From Pseudomonadota bacterium (GTDB taxonomy: Bacteria > Pseudomonadota > Alphaproteobacteria > Acetobacterales > Acetobacteraceae): DNA of 64,000 bases. Positions 51,704 to 60,761 of this stretch are shown here, in pieces. A program made the translations under genes and the position numbers. Within the stretch, counting starts at the first letter, position 1. Each line of letters opens with the position of its first letter. The notes below the pieces were generated by a model. That model was not told where the DNA came from, ran no database searches, and saw nothing but the letters and a program-made list of their open reading frames with translations. The stretch is from the NCBI GenBank assembly GCA_021809435.1, contig JAKBAD010000002.1, positions 324,042 through 388,041 of the forward strand. The letters are read 5' to 3'.

Positions 51704-52476
51704 CGGGCAAGCGGATTGTCATCACCGGGGCGGGCAGCGGCATTGGGCGGGCAACCGCCCTGAAATGCGCGCGCGAGGGGGCGCAGGTGGTCTGCGCGGA
51801 TTTACATGCCCAAGCCGCCGGGGAAACAGTGGCGCTGATCCGCGAGGCCGGTGGCGAGGCGGTTCCGGTAATCGGCAATCTGACGCACGAGGAAGCCTGC
51901 CTGGCGATGTTCGCCGAGGGCGCGGAGGCGTTTGGCGGGCTGGATGCGGTGTTTAACAATGCCGGCGTGTGTTTGGGCGATGATCTGGGGCCGGTGGAGA
52001 CGCCGCTTGCGACCTGGGACGCCACCATCGCCACCAACCTGACCTCGGTGTTTTTGTGCTGCAAGGCGGCGATTCCTTATTTGCTGAAATCGGGCAGTGG
52101 CGTGATCATCAATAACGCCTCGATCGTGGCACTGGTCGGCTCGGCCTTTCCGCAAATCGCCTACACGGCGGCCAAGGGCGGCGTGCTGGCGATGACGCGC
52201 GAAATCGCCATTACTTACGCGCGCAAGGGGCTGCGCACCGTCGCCATTTGCCCGGGGCCGGTGGCGACACCTTTGGTCACCGCGTTTTTGGCCGATGAGG
52301 AGGCCTGGCGGCTGCGCCGGCGCTATTTGCCCATGGGGCGGCTGGGCCAGCCTGAGGAAATCGCCAATCTGGTGGCGTTTCTGGCCTCTGATGAAGCCAG
52401 CTACATCAATGGCAGCGCGATCACCATCGATGGCGGGCTGACCAGCGCCTATGTCATCGATGATACGGTAGGATAG
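51694..52476 (+). CDS. Short-chain dehydrogenase/reductase
   Basis: From ATG 51694 (site AAGGAAA) the 260-residue SDR has the NAD(P)-binding GAGSGIGRATALK, NNAG in FNNAGVCLG, catalytic Ser in INNASIVALVG, the YXXXK pair in YTAAKGGVLAM, and PGPVATPLV after it. The Asp at the end of beta-2 (VVCADLHAQA) favours NAD(H). It oxidises or reduces an alcohol or sugar-like substrate. It is coupled to the TIM-barrel gene before it, pointing to a short catabolic or interconversion step, substrate unknown. Confidence 0.92.
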   Translation: MRLTGKRIVITGAGSGIGRATALKCAREGAQVVCADLHAQAAGETVALIREAGGEAVPVIGNLTHEEACLAMFAEGAEAFGGLDAVFNNAGVCLGDDLGPVETPLATWDATIATNLTSVFLCCKAAIPYLLKSGSGVIINNASIVALVGSAFPQIAYTAAKGGVLAMTREIAITYARKGLRTVAICPGPVATPLVTAFLADEEAWRLRRRYLPMGRLGQPEEIANLVAFLASDEASYINGSAITIDGGLTSAYVIDDTVG

Positions 52477-52487
52477 GCATAGCCATC

Positions 52488-53753
52488 ATGGCGGGCCTTT
52501 GCCGCGACTGTGACGCCGAGGCGCCAGGGCCGACCTGCCCGGCCTGCGGCTCGGCGCGGGTGGTGCGCCATGAGGCGTTGTTCGCGCTGACCATCGGCCA
52601 TATTGATTGCGATGCGTTCTACGCGACCATCGAGAAGCGCGATGATCCCACCTTGCGCGATAAGCCGGTGATTGTCGGCGGCACTGGGGCGCGCGGGGTG
52701 GTCAGCACGGCCTGCTATATCGCCAGGCTTTACGGGGTACGCTCGGCCATGCCGATGGCCACGGCGCGCAAGCTTTGCCCCCATGCCGTGGTGCTACCCC
52801 CCGACATGCGCAAATACGCCGCCACCTCGGCGGCGGTACGAACGCGGCTGGAGGCGCTGACGCCGCTGGTGAAAATGCTCTCGATCGACGAGGCGGTAGT
52901 GGATTTGGCCGGAACGGAAAGCCTGCACCATGCCCCGCCCGCCATTGTGCTCAACCGCTTTGCCCGCGCCGTGGAGACCGAGCTGGGCATTACCGTCTCA
53001 ATCGGGCTGGCACCCAACAGGCTGCTGGCCAAGCTGGCCGCCGAGCGTGGCAAGCCACGCGGCTTTTGCGTGCTGGGCAGCGAGGCGCCCACGCTGCTCG
53101 CGGGTGAACTGGTCGCGCTGTTGCCGGGCGTGGGGCCGGTGACGGTGAAACGCCTGGGCCAGATGGGCATTACCCGCGTGGGGCAATTGGCGGCGCTCGA
53201 TGAAGCAACCGCCTTGCGGAAATTGGGCGATGAGGGAATGGCGCTGGTGGCGCGGGCGCGGTTTATCGACCCGCGCCCCGTGCGGCCAGAGCGCGACACC
53301 AAGTCGATTAGCGCGGAGACCACCTTCACCACCGACCTGCACGCCATGGACCGGCTGGAGGCTGAATTATGGCGCTTGTGCGAGAAGCTGGGCCGGCGGC
53401 TGAAGCGCGAGGCGCTGGCGGCCGGTGGCGTGACGCTGAAGCTCAAGACCACGGGCTTTGCCACCCGCACCCGCGCCCAGCGCCTGCCCAACCCGACGCA
53501 ACTGCCCGAAACGCTGTTCGAGGCCGGGCGCGCGCTGCTGACCCGCGAGGCCGATGGCACGGCGTTTCGGTTGATCGGCATTGGCGCGGCGCCGCTGGCT
53601 GAGGCCGGGGCGGCCGACAAGGGGGATTTGGCCGATGACAGCGCCCCCCGGCGCGCGGCCCGCCAAGGGGCGATCGACCAGTTGCGCGCGAAGTTTGGGG
53701 AGCGCGCGATCGGGCTTGGGCGCGGCTTGCGCAAGCCCGGTAACAACACCTAA
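52488..53753 (+). CDS. dinB: DNA polymerase IV with N-terminal zinc ribbon
   Basis: The 421-residue Y-family polymerase has IGHIDCDAFYATIEKRDDP (metal ligand Asp), RSAMPMATARKLCP and the catalytic SIDEAVVDL. Thumb and little-finger regions follow, including ISIGLAPNRLLAKLA and KSISAETTF. It begins with an extra CRDC / CPAC cysteine unit in residues 1-25, a zinc-ribbon-like element found in one alphaproteobacterial DinB type. It copies damaged DNA at low fidelity. The gene starts 11 bases after the SDR gene and is followed closely by a flavin reductase gene. Confidence 0.95.
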   Translation: MAGLCRDCDAEAPGPTCPACGSARVVRHEALFALTIGHIDCDAFYATIEKRDDPTLRDKPVIVGGTGARGVVSTACYIARLYGVRSAMPMATARKLCPHAVVLPPDMRKYAATSAAVRTRLEALTPLVKMLSIDEAVVDLAGTESLHHAPPAIVLNRFARAVETELGITVSIGLAPNRLLAKLAAERGKPRGFCVLGSEAPTLLAGELVALLPGVGPVTVKRLGQMGITRVGQLAALDEATALRKLGDEGMALVARARFIDPRPVRPERDTKSISAETTFTTDLHAMDRLEAELWRLCEKLGRRLKREALAAGGVTLKLKTTGFATRTRAQRLPNPTQLPETLFEAGRALLTREADGTAFRLIGIGAAPLAEAGAADKGDLADDSAPRRAARQGAIDQLRAKFGERAIGLGRGLRKPGNNT

Positions 53754-53763
53754 TAGCTGTTGC

Positions 53764-54273
53764 ATGAGTGATCCCTTGGCGGCCGAACGGGCCCGTTTTC
53801 GTGAATCCATGGCGCGCCTGGGCGCGGCCGTGACCATTGTCACCACCTCGACACCCGAGGGGGATGTGGGCATGACCGTTTCGGCCGTGACCTCGGTGAC
53901 CGATGAGCCGCCCACTTTGCTGGTGTGCATCAACCGCGCCAGCCGCCAATATGAGGCATTCCGCCAGTCTGGGGTGTTTTGCGTCAATGTGCTCTCGCAC
54001 AATGATGAGGCGCTCTCGCCCGTGTTCGCGGGGCGGGATAATCTGCCCATGAGCGCGCGGTTCGCGCAGGCGCGCTGGCTGCGGCTGGCCACCGGCGCCC
54101 CGGCGCTGGAAAGCGCCACCGCGGCGCTGGACTGCAAGGTGACGCAAACCCTGGATGTGGGCACCCACACGGTGTTTTTTGGCCAAGTGCAGGCCATTCA
54201 CCTGCACGCGCAAAGCTCCGGGCTGGTGTATCACGGCCGCGCCTATCACCGGCTGGCGCCAGCGGCTGGGTGA
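53764..54273 (+). CDS. Flavin reductase-like protein
   Basis: From ATG 53764 the product is 169 residues with the flavin reductase domain: RLGAAVTIVTTSTPEGDVGMTVSAVTSVTDEPPTLLVCINRAS split over residues 18-60, then GVFCVNVLSHNDEALS and VYHGRAYHRL near the end. This is the small component of two-component flavin monooxygenases (HpaC-like), supplying reduced FMN or FAD. No matching monooxygenase gene is adjacent. The longer frame from 53581 is within dinB and is a shadow. Confidence 0.9.
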   Translation: MSDPLAAERARFRESMARLGAAVTIVTTSTPEGDVGMTVSAVTSVTDEPPTLLVCINRASRQYEAFRQSGVFCVNVLSHNDEALSPVFAGRDNLPMSARFAQARWLRLATGAPALESATAALDCKVTQTLDVGTHTVFFGQVQAIHLHAQSSGLVYHGRAYHRLAPAAG

Positions 54274-55782
54274 TCAGCGCAGCTGGATTTCGGCTTCCAG
54301 CCCCAGCATCTGCGCTAAGCGCTCGAGGCGGCGCAGCACCGCATCGCCCGCGAACACGCCATTGGCCTCGGCGAGCCAGAGGGTCAGCTTGCCCGCCGCG
54401 AGGGTGAGGTTGGTGCCGCCCAGCAGGTTGGGCGTGCCCGCCGAAAGCGTGTAGGCAAGGCGGAGCGACGTGCCCAGGGTTTCGGCGCGATGGGCGGCGT
54501 ACATGTCGAGCAATGTGCGGGCCGGGGCCAGAAACGGCGCATCGGCCGGGGCTTCGTAGCGCAGCGCGATGGTCAGGGCCAGGAAGGCGCGGGCATGATG
54601 ATCGAGCGCCATGCCGGATTGGCGCAGCACACGCTGAAAAGCTTGCTCGGCACGGTATTCGGGATGTTCGAGGCTGCCAATGTCGGACAGCCAGCAGGCG
54701 GCGGCGCGCAGCCGGGCCTGAGCCTGGGTTTCGCCCGCGAATAACGGCGCGGTCCATTCGATGAGGGCCGGCGGCAAGTTGGCGGCACGGATGACGCCGC
54801 GCGTGAGATCGCGCGAGGCGGCGAGCAGCGGGTCCTGGGCGCGAATTTCGGGAGAGAGCTGGCGGGTGAACCAGCCTTCACGCAGGCCGTTGGCCGAAAA
54901 CACCACCCGCTCCGCGCCCGTGGCGCGCAGCAGCCGGCGCAGAATGATGGCGGCGAAGGGCAGATCCTCGATCCGCCGGCGCGGCACGCCGGGCATGCGC
55001 TCGATGAGCTTGCGCCCCGCCTCGGAGACCACGCCCGCCAGATCGCGCGCTTCCTCACGCCCGATCGTGTAATGGTGGATCATGTTCAACGGATAGCCGG
55101 TTTGCGCGATGTGGATGCGCGCCAGTGCCCGGAAGGCGCCGCCGGAGACGTAGAGATCCTTGCCCGCCGCCTCGGCGGCGAAGGGCACGGTCTCGAGTTC
55201 GGCGCTGACCAGGGCGCGGGCTTTCACCGGGTCATCGCCCGCGCGGTCGGCCAGGCGGATGACACCAACGGGCAGCGTGGCCGCCTGCCCTACCCTGCCC
55301 GCGGCCAGGCGCACGAGTTCAAGCGAGCCGCCGCCCAGATCGGCCAAAATGCCGTCAGCGCCGGGGATGCCGCACAGCACGCCCTCGCCCGAGAGCACGG
55401 CTTCTTCTTCGCCAGAGAGGACGCGCACGCAAAGATCGGGCAGGCGGGCGGTAATGCTGCGGATGAAATCCGGGCCGTTCAGGGCATCGCGCACCGCCGA
55501 GGTGGCCAGCACATCGACCGGCACCGCCCCCATGGCCCGCGCGATGGCGGCATAGCGGTGGAGCACGGTTTCGGTCTGGGCCATGGCGGCTTCTTCGAGA
55601 TTGCCCGTGCGGGTCATGCCCTTGGCCAGGCGCAGCACCGCCTTCTCGTTAAAAATCTGCACGGGGTTGCGCGTCTCGCCCTCGTAAATGACGAGGCGGA
55701 CGGAGTTGGAGCCAAGATCAACCACGGCGCGGCGGGTGACGGGGGGAAGGTCGGTTTGGGACTGGCTGATCATCTGGTCCAT
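54274..55782 (-). CDS. Ppx/GppA exopolyphosphatase family protein
   Basis: The 502-residue protein (ATG 55782) has the sugar-kinase-like fold of Ppx/GppA: VVDLGSNSVRLVIYEG for phosphate binding, VLSGEEEAVLSGEGV, and ILADLGGGSLELVRL. An HD-like C-terminal domain follows. It hydrolyses inorganic polyphosphate, and GppA-type members also act on pppGpp. Which one is present cannot be decided here. It converges on the flavin reductase with no gap. Confidence 0.93.
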   Translation of the reverse strand: MDQMISQSQTDLPPVTRRAVVDLGSNSVRLVIYEGETRNPVQIFNEKAVLRLAKGMTRTGNLEEAAMAQTETVLHRYAAIARAMGAVPVDVLATSAVRDALNGPDFIRSITARLPDLCVRVLSGEEEAVLSGEGVLCGIPGADGILADLGGGSLELVRLAAGRVGQAATLPVGVIRLADRAGDDPVKARALVSAELETVPFAAEAAGKDLYVSGGAFRALARIHIAQTGYPLNMIHHYTIGREEARDLAGVVSEAGRKLIERMPGVPRRRIEDLPFAAIILRRLLRATGAERVVFSANGLREGWFTRQLSPEIRAQDPLLAASRDLTRGVIRAANLPPALIEWTAPLFAGETQAQARLRAAACWLSDIGSLEHPEYRAEQAFQRVLRQSGMALDHHARAFLALTIALRYEAPADAPFLAPARTLLDMYAAHRAETLGTSLRLAYTLSAGTPNLLGGTNLTLAAGKLTLWLAEANGVFAGDAVLRRLERLAQMLGLEAEIQLR

Positions 55783-55835
55783 ATCTGCTTCTCGGCTGGA
55801 TTGGGGGCCAGCCAAAGATAAATTTCCGTTAAACT

Positions 55836-56249
55836 CTACCCGATTTCCAGGCGGAGTGTGAGAGCGTCGTCGCCATTGGCGTAATAGCGCCGGCGCAGCC
55901 CGGCCTGAGTGAAGCCAAACCGCGCATAAAGCGCGCGGGCCGGGGCGTTGTCGGCGGCGACCTCGAGAAACACGGTCGCCACGCCGTGGGCGCGGAGTTC
56001 CGCCAGCCCTTCGCGCAACAGCGCCGTGGCGATTCCCTGGCGCGGCGCCGTGACGCCGATGGTGAGAATCTCGGCTTCATCGAGCACCTGGCGGGTGAGC
56101 AGAAAGCCGCCCCGCTCATCAATGAAGCCCCGCACGCCGGGCTGGGCGAACAGAGTGGCGAAGCTTGGCTCGTCCCATGGCTCATGGGGGAAAGCGCGCG
56201 GGTGCAACGCCGCGAAAACCGGCGCGAAAGCGGGGCCAGCCAGCGCCAT
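55836..56249 (-). CDS. rimI: Ribosomal-protein-alanine N-acetyltransferase RimI-like
   Basis: The 137-residue GNAT protein has the acetyl-CoA loop in APRQGIATALLREGLAEL and a LEVAADNAPARALYARFGFTQAGLRRRYY tail (split, about residues 95-122), the usual RimI end. It abuts tsaB with no gap, the common neighbour arrangement of rimI. It acetylates the N terminus of ribosomal protein S18 in E. coli; the target here is inferred. Confidence 0.92.
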   Translation of the reverse strand: MALAGPAFAPVFAALHPRAFPHEPWDEPSFATLFAQPGVRGFIDERGGFLLTRQVLDEAEILTIGVTAPRQGIATALLREGLAELRAHGVATVFLEVAADNAPARALYARFGFTQAGLRRRYYANGDDALTLRLEIG

Positions 56250-56891
56250 TCAGACGGGCGCCGGACGCAAGCCAGCCGAGGGGAGCTTGGCTTCCGGTGG
56301 ATCGACATAAAGCGGCAAGGCTGGATGAGGTGGCAAACCGGCTGCCGACCAGGCCTGGGCCGCGCGCCCAACCCAGGCGGGGTGAACCGTTTTGACGTTG
56401 GTGAGCATGATATCCGCGCCCCTCGCCGCCAGACGCGCGGCGATTTCAGCCGCCGCCTCGCCCGCCAGAGCGGTGAGGCTACCGGGGCTGGGCACGTCCT
56501 CATCGACGAAGGCCTCGGCGGTTTCGCCCTGAAGGAGAAACACCCGGCCCTTGCGCGCGCGCACCACGCCCCAGAGCGGGTGATGCAGCCCCGGCAAAGC
56601 CTGCTGGAACGCCGCCACCACCGGAACCCCCCAGAGCGGCAACGCCGCCGCCGCCGCATAGCCCTGCGCCAGCGCGATGACGGTGCGCAACCCCGTGAAA
56701 CTGCCCGGGCCAATGCCCACCGCCACATTGGTGATGGTTTGGCCCTCTAGCGCCTCGGCCAGCAGCACGGGCAGGGTTTCGATCAGGCCTGGCTTGAGCG
56801 GCGCGAACGCCTCGCGCAGGATGGCGCCGCCATCATCGAGCACAGCAAGCCCGGCACGTGAGCCCGAGGCATCGAGCGCCAGCCAGCTCAT
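56250..56891 (-). CDS. tsaB: tRNA threonylcarbamoyladenosine biosynthesis protein TsaB
   Basis: The 213-residue protein begins LALDASGSRAGLAVLDDGG and has NVAVGIGPGSFTGLRTVIALAQG, which are the TsaB signatures. With TsaC, TsaD and TsaE it makes the t6A37 modification of tRNAs. It overlaps the nitroreductase gene by four bases upstream and abuts rimI downstream. Confidence 0.96.
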   Translation of the reverse strand: MSWLALDASGSRAGLAVLDDGGAILREAFAPLKPGLIETLPVLLAEALEGQTITNVAVGIGPGSFTGLRTVIALAQGYAAAAALPLWGVPVVAAFQQALPGLHHPLWGVVRARKGRVFLLQGETAEAFVDEDVPSPGSLTALAGEAAAEIAARLAARGADIMLTNVKTVHPAWVGRAAQAWSAAGLPPHPALPLYVDPPEAKLPSAGLRPAPV

Positions 56892-57472
56892 GCGAAGGCC
56901 GAGACCTCGTCAAACGCCAAACGCGGCAGGCGGGGCGGCAATTCAGACCCGTCGGCATGGCCGAGATTGATGAGGAAGTTGGATTTCCAGCCGCTCTGGG
57001 TGAAGAAGGCGCGGTCGAGCTTGACGCGGTCGAAGCCTGACATGGCGCCAATATCGAACCCCAGCGCGCGCGCGGCCAGCATGAAATAAGCCCCCTGGAG
57101 GGTGGAATTGCGCGCGGCGGTATCCTCGGCGAGGTCGGGATTGCCGGAGAACCAGGTCTTGATGTCGGCGGCGGGGTAGAGGGTGGTGAATTTATGATAG
57201 AATTGCGGGTCATAAGCCACCACCACGGTGAGCGGCGCGGCCATCACCTTCTCAACATTGCCCAGGCTGAGGGTGGTACGCAGCTTTTCCTTGCCTTCTG
57301 GGCTGCGCACGAACAAAAACCGCGCGGGTGAGGAGTTGGCGGAGGTGGGGCCGAACTTGACCAGATCATAGAGGGATTTGAGCTGATCGTCGGTCACCGG
57401 CTCGGCCGAGAACCGCTCATGGGTCCGGGCTTGGCGGAAAAGCTGATCGAGCGCCGCGTCGTCTAACACCAT
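56888..57472 (-). CDS. Nitroreductase (malonic semialdehyde reductase-like)
   Basis: The 194-residue flavoprotein has RFSAEPVTDDQLKSLYDLVKFGPTSANSSPARFLFV (split, residues about 20-55), close to the RutE/HadB subgroup, and NFLINLGHADGSELPPRLPRL at the end. RutE reduces malonic semialdehyde, but other activities occur in the family. No rut genes are near. Its stop overlaps tsaB by four bases. Confidence 0.9.
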   Translation of the reverse strand: MVLDDAALDQLFRQARTHERFSAEPVTDDQLKSLYDLVKFGPTSANSSPARFLFVRSPEGKEKLRTTLSLGNVEKVMAAPLTVVVAYDPQFYHKFTTLYPAADIKTWFSGNPDLAEDTAARNSTLQGAYFMLAARALGFDIGAMSGFDRVKLDRAFFTQSGWKSNFLINLGHADGSELPPRLPRLAFDEVSAFA

Positions 57473-57492
57473 GTCTACCCCCTCGAAGGCCG

Positions 57493-58047
57493 TCAGGCCG
57501 CCTGTGTAACCGAGACGACCTCGGGAATATAGTGCTTGAGCATATTCTCGATGCCGTGCTTGAGCGTGGCGGTGGAAGAGGGGCAGCCGGCGCAGGCGCC
57601 TTGCATCTTCAGGCTGACCACGCCATCGCGATAGCCGCGGAAGATGATGTCTCCGCCATCGCCAGCGACCGCGGGGCGGATGCGGGTGTCAAGCAACTCC
57701 TTGATCTGGGCGACGATCTCGGCATCGGCCGGGTCGACATCCTCGGCCGCCAGAACGACATCCTCACGCAGAATCGGACGGTTGGAGACCAGATGGTCCA
57801 TGAGCAGGGCGAGCACCTGGGGCTTGAGGGCGGGCCATTCAGTGTCGGCGCTCTTGGTGATGGTGATGAAATCTCCCCCCAGAAACACCCGTTCGACGCC
57901 ACTCAGCCCAAACAGCGCCTCGGCCAGAGGGGAGATCAGGGCGGCGTCGGCATCGGCGAAATCGGCGGTCTTGTCGCCGAGAATCTCGCGGCCTGGAAGG
58001 AATTTCAGCGTCAGGGGGTTGGGGGTCGACTCGGTTTCGATGAACAT
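57493..58047 (-). CDS. NfuA/NifU-like Fe-S cluster carrier
   Basis: The 184-residue protein has an N-domain (MFIETESTPNPLTLKFLPG) and a C-terminal NifU domain with the Fe-S-binding CXXC in GACAGCPSSTATLKHGIE. It delivers Fe-S clusters to client enzymes. The layout of this Nfu type is common in alphaproteobacteria and mitochondria. It is 20 bp upstream of the nitroreductase gene on the same strand. Confidence 0.95.
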   Translation of the reverse strand: MFIETESTPNPLTLKFLPGREILGDKTADFADADAALISPLAEALFGLSGVERVFLGGDFITITKSADTEWPALKPQVLALLMDHLVSNRPILREDVVLAAEDVDPADAEIVAQIKELLDTRIRPAVAGDGGDIIFRGYRDGVVSLKMQGACAGCPSSTATLKHGIENMLKHYIPEVVSVTQAA

Positions 58048-58143
58048 GGAAACTCCTGCCGCGCTTAAGCGGACCTACGTGGTACTGATAGTCAATTAGG
58101 TTGGCAGTGTTTGCCCGGCAAACAAGGGGCGGGCAAGGGGGGT

Positions 58144-59640
58144 TCACGCACCGTTGGTGAGCGCGTGCAGCCGGTGATTGATGTCCGCCAGCGCGGCCTG
58201 GGTTTCTTTATAAAGCCCGAATAGCTGGTCATAGAAGGCCTGCGCCTCGGGATCGGGCGTGGTGACATCGAGCAGGCGCACGCAGTTTGCCACCGCCTCT
58301 TCGGGGCTGGTAAACTGCCCGGCGCCGATGCCCGCGACCAGGGCCGCGCCGAACGAGGCGTCGGATGCCTCGGTGCGCTCAATGGTCAGGCCGGTGATAT
58401 CGGCGATGATCTGGCGCCAGGCAGCCGAGCGCGCGCCACCGCCCATGAGCCGGATGGCGCCAAAGGACAGCCCCAGCCCGCGCGCGGCCATGAGCAGGTC
58501 GCGGATGGAAAAGGCCAGCCCCTCATAGAGCGCGCGGGCGAATTCGGCGGGGCCGTGGGAGATGGTGAGCCCCACGAAATCGGCGCGCAGCAGCGGGTCC
58601 CAATAAGGGGCGCGCTCGCCTTGCAGATAGGGGTGGAACAGCAGCCCGCGGGCGCCGCGCGGGGTTTGAGCGGCCAGCTCATCCATGCGCGCGAAACCAC
58701 CCTCGGCGAACATCAGGTCGCGCAGCCAGCGATGCGCGGAGGCGCAGGAATTGGTGCCGGTGGCGGTGTAATAGAGCCCCGGCATGATGTGGGGGTAGCA
58801 GGAGATGGGCGGGTGAACCGCCGGCCCCTGGGTGGCCAGATAGAGCACACCGGCCGTGGCCAGCTTGACCCCGCCAATGCCCGGCCGGGTGGCCCCGACG
58901 CCGAAAAACTCCACCGTGGTGTCGTTGGCGCCAACCACCACTGGCGTGCCAGCCTTGAGGCCGGTGAGGGCGCTGGCCGCGGGCGTGATGTGGCCGCCGA
59001 GGGCGGTGGCGGGCAGGATGGGCGGCAAGAGAGCGGGATCGAGCCCGATGAGGCTGGTGAGCGCGGGCGACCAGGTGCCGGTGGCGTTATCGGCCATGAG
59101 GGCGCCGATGGCGTCGGAAACATCGGTCGCCCAGCTGCCGGTCAGGCGGTAGCGCAGATAATCCTTGGCCAGATGCAGTTTGGTGGCCCGCGCCATCACC
59201 CCTGGTTCGTGCTTTTGCAGCCAGGCGAGCATGGCCAGCGTCCAGGTCGGGTTGACGCGGTTGAGCGCGGTTTTGATGATTTGCTCCCCCGCCCTTGCGT
59301 GCAGTTCGGCCGCTTCGGCCGCCGCGCGCTGGTCGTTCCACATGATCGCGGGGCGGAGCACGTTGTCGTGCTCATCGGTCAGCACGGGGATATGGGCGCC
59401 CGCCGAAATGCCGATGGCGGCGATGGCGCCTGGGGCTATGCCCGCCGCCGCAATGGCGCGTGGCACGGCGGCGCACAAGGCCTTGAACCATTCCTCCGGG
59501 TCCTGCTCGGACCAGCCAAAATGCGGCACCGCGGTTGTAACGGCGTGCGCGCCCTCGCCTTTGATACGGCCATGCGTGTCGATCAGCGTGGCTTTGAGAC
59601 TGCCCGCGCCCAGATCTATGCCCAGAAGATACTGCGTCAC
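58144..59640 (-). CDS. xylB: Xylulokinase (FGGY family)
   Basis: From GTG 59640 the protein is 498 residues; the longer frame to 59790 runs into the divergent gene. It starts YLLGIDLGAGSLKATLID, with GWSEQDPEEW, WNDQRAAAEAAEL and VVVGANDTTVEFFG as the FGGY landmarks. RLMGGGARSAAWRQIIADITG (split) marks the second FGGY signature. It phosphorylates a pentulose, most likely D-xylulose. Other FGGY kinases remain possible. It is divergent from the oxygenase by 46 bp. Confidence 0.9.
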   Translation of the reverse strand: MTQYLLGIDLGAGSLKATLIDTHGRIKGEGAHAVTTAVPHFGWSEQDPEEWFKALCAAVPRAIAAAGIAPGAIAAIGISAGAHIPVLTDEHDNVLRPAIMWNDQRAAAEAAELHARAGEQIIKTALNRVNPTWTLAMLAWLQKHEPGVMARATKLHLAKDYLRYRLTGSWATDVSDAIGALMADNATGTWSPALTSLIGLDPALLPPILPATALGGHITPAASALTGLKAGTPVVVGANDTTVEFFGVGATRPGIGGVKLATAGVLYLATQGPAVHPPISCYPHIMPGLYYTATGTNSCASAHRWLRDLMFAEGGFARMDELAAQTPRGARGLLFHPYLQGERAPYWDPLLRADFVGLTISHGPAEFARALYEGLAFSIRDLLMAARGLGLSFGAIRLMGGGARSAAWRQIIADITGLTIERTEASDASFGAALVAGIGAGQFTSPEEAVANCVRLLDVTTPDPEAQAFYDQLFGLYKETQAALADINHRLHALTNGA

Positions 59641-59686
59641 TGTTCTACCCTGGAAAGCTGATTCGGTTGAGACTAGCATCGGGCTC

Positions 59687-60697
59687 ATGCCCAATTCCAT
59701 AGAGCTTGCCCCCGCTTTGCGCGCCACACAGATGCCGGTGGCGCAGATCCCGGTGATTGATGTTTCGGCGTTGAACGGCGGGGCGGGCAAGGCTGAGATG
59801 GTGGCGCGAATTGGCGCGGCCTGCCGCGAGATCGGGTTTTTCTATGCCGTCAACCATGGTGTGGATGAGGCGTTGATCGCCCAGGTTTATGAGCAGGCGA
59901 AGCGGTTTTTTGCCCTGCCCGAGGCTGAGAAGACCCACGTGGCGATTGAACGCTCGAGCTGCCACCGCGGCTGGTTCAGGATGGGGGGCGAGAATCTCGA
60001 CCCGTTGAAGCAGCGCGCGGGGGATTTGAAGGAAGGCTACAAGATTGGCCGCGACCTGCCGCCCACCCATGAGCGCGTGCTGGCCGGTCTGCCTTTGCAT
60101 GGGCCCAATCTCTGGCCCGCGTCTCTGCCCGGCTGGCGGGAGGTGATGCAGGCTTATTATGACGAGATGGTGGCGCTGGGGCGGCGGATGATCGGGGCGT
60201 TCGCGCTTGCGCTTGGGCTCGAAGAGGGGGTTTTCGAGCCTTGGCTGGGCATTACCATGACCACGCTTGGCCCCCTGCATTACCCGCCACAAAGCGGGCG
60301 GATTACCGAAGCCCAGATCGGCGCCGGCGCGCACACCGATTATGGTTGCCTGACGCTGTTGCACCAAGACGACGCGGGCGGGCTGCAGGTGCAACGGCGC
60401 GATGGTGTGTGGGTGGATGCGCCGCCGGTGCGGGGCGCTTTTGTGGTCAATATCGGGGATATGATGGAGCGCTGGACGAACGGGGTGTTCCAGTCGAACT
60501 TCCACCGGGTGATCAATCTCTCGGGCGCTGAACGTTATTCGCTGCCCTTTTTCTTCGACCCCGATTTCTACGCCCCCGTGGCCTGCCTGCCGACCTGCCT
60601 GCCCCCGGGCGAGGCGCCGAAATACCCGCCGACCACGGCGGGGGCGCATCTGCTCGAGAAAATCAACGCCTCGTTCGCATATCAGCAGGGGCGCTGA
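59687..60697 (+). CDS. 2-oxoglutarate/Fe(II)-type oxygenase (isopenicillin N synthase family)
   Basis: From ATG 59687 the product is 336 residues. It has the DIOX_N start (IPVIDVSALNGG, REIGFFYAVNHGVDEALIAQVY), the iron ligands His and Asp in GAHTDYGCLTLL, the distal His in NFHRVINL, and Arg-X-Ser in RYSLPFFFDPD. These are the 2-oxoglutarate-dependent dioxygenase or isopenicillin N synthase-like features. The substrate is unknown. It lies divergent from the xylulokinase. Confidence 0.92.
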   Translation: MPNSIELAPALRATQMPVAQIPVIDVSALNGGAGKAEMVARIGAACREIGFFYAVNHGVDEALIAQVYEQAKRFFALPEAEKTHVAIERSSCHRGWFRMGGENLDPLKQRAGDLKEGYKIGRDLPPTHERVLAGLPLHGPNLWPASLPGWREVMQAYYDEMVALGRRMIGAFALALGLEEGVFEPWLGITMTTLGPLHYPPQSGRITEAQIGAGAHTDYGCLTLLHQDDAGGLQVQRRDGVWVDAPPVRGAFVVNIGDMMERWTNGVFQSNFHRVINLSGAERYSLPFFFDPDFYAPVACLPTCLPPGEAPKYPPTTAGAHLLEKINASFAYQQGR

Positions 60698-60761
60698 TTA
60701 AACCAATGAAATTGGCTCGCCAAAACATGAGTAGAGCGGCTGGGTGTGAACCCATCTCGCT

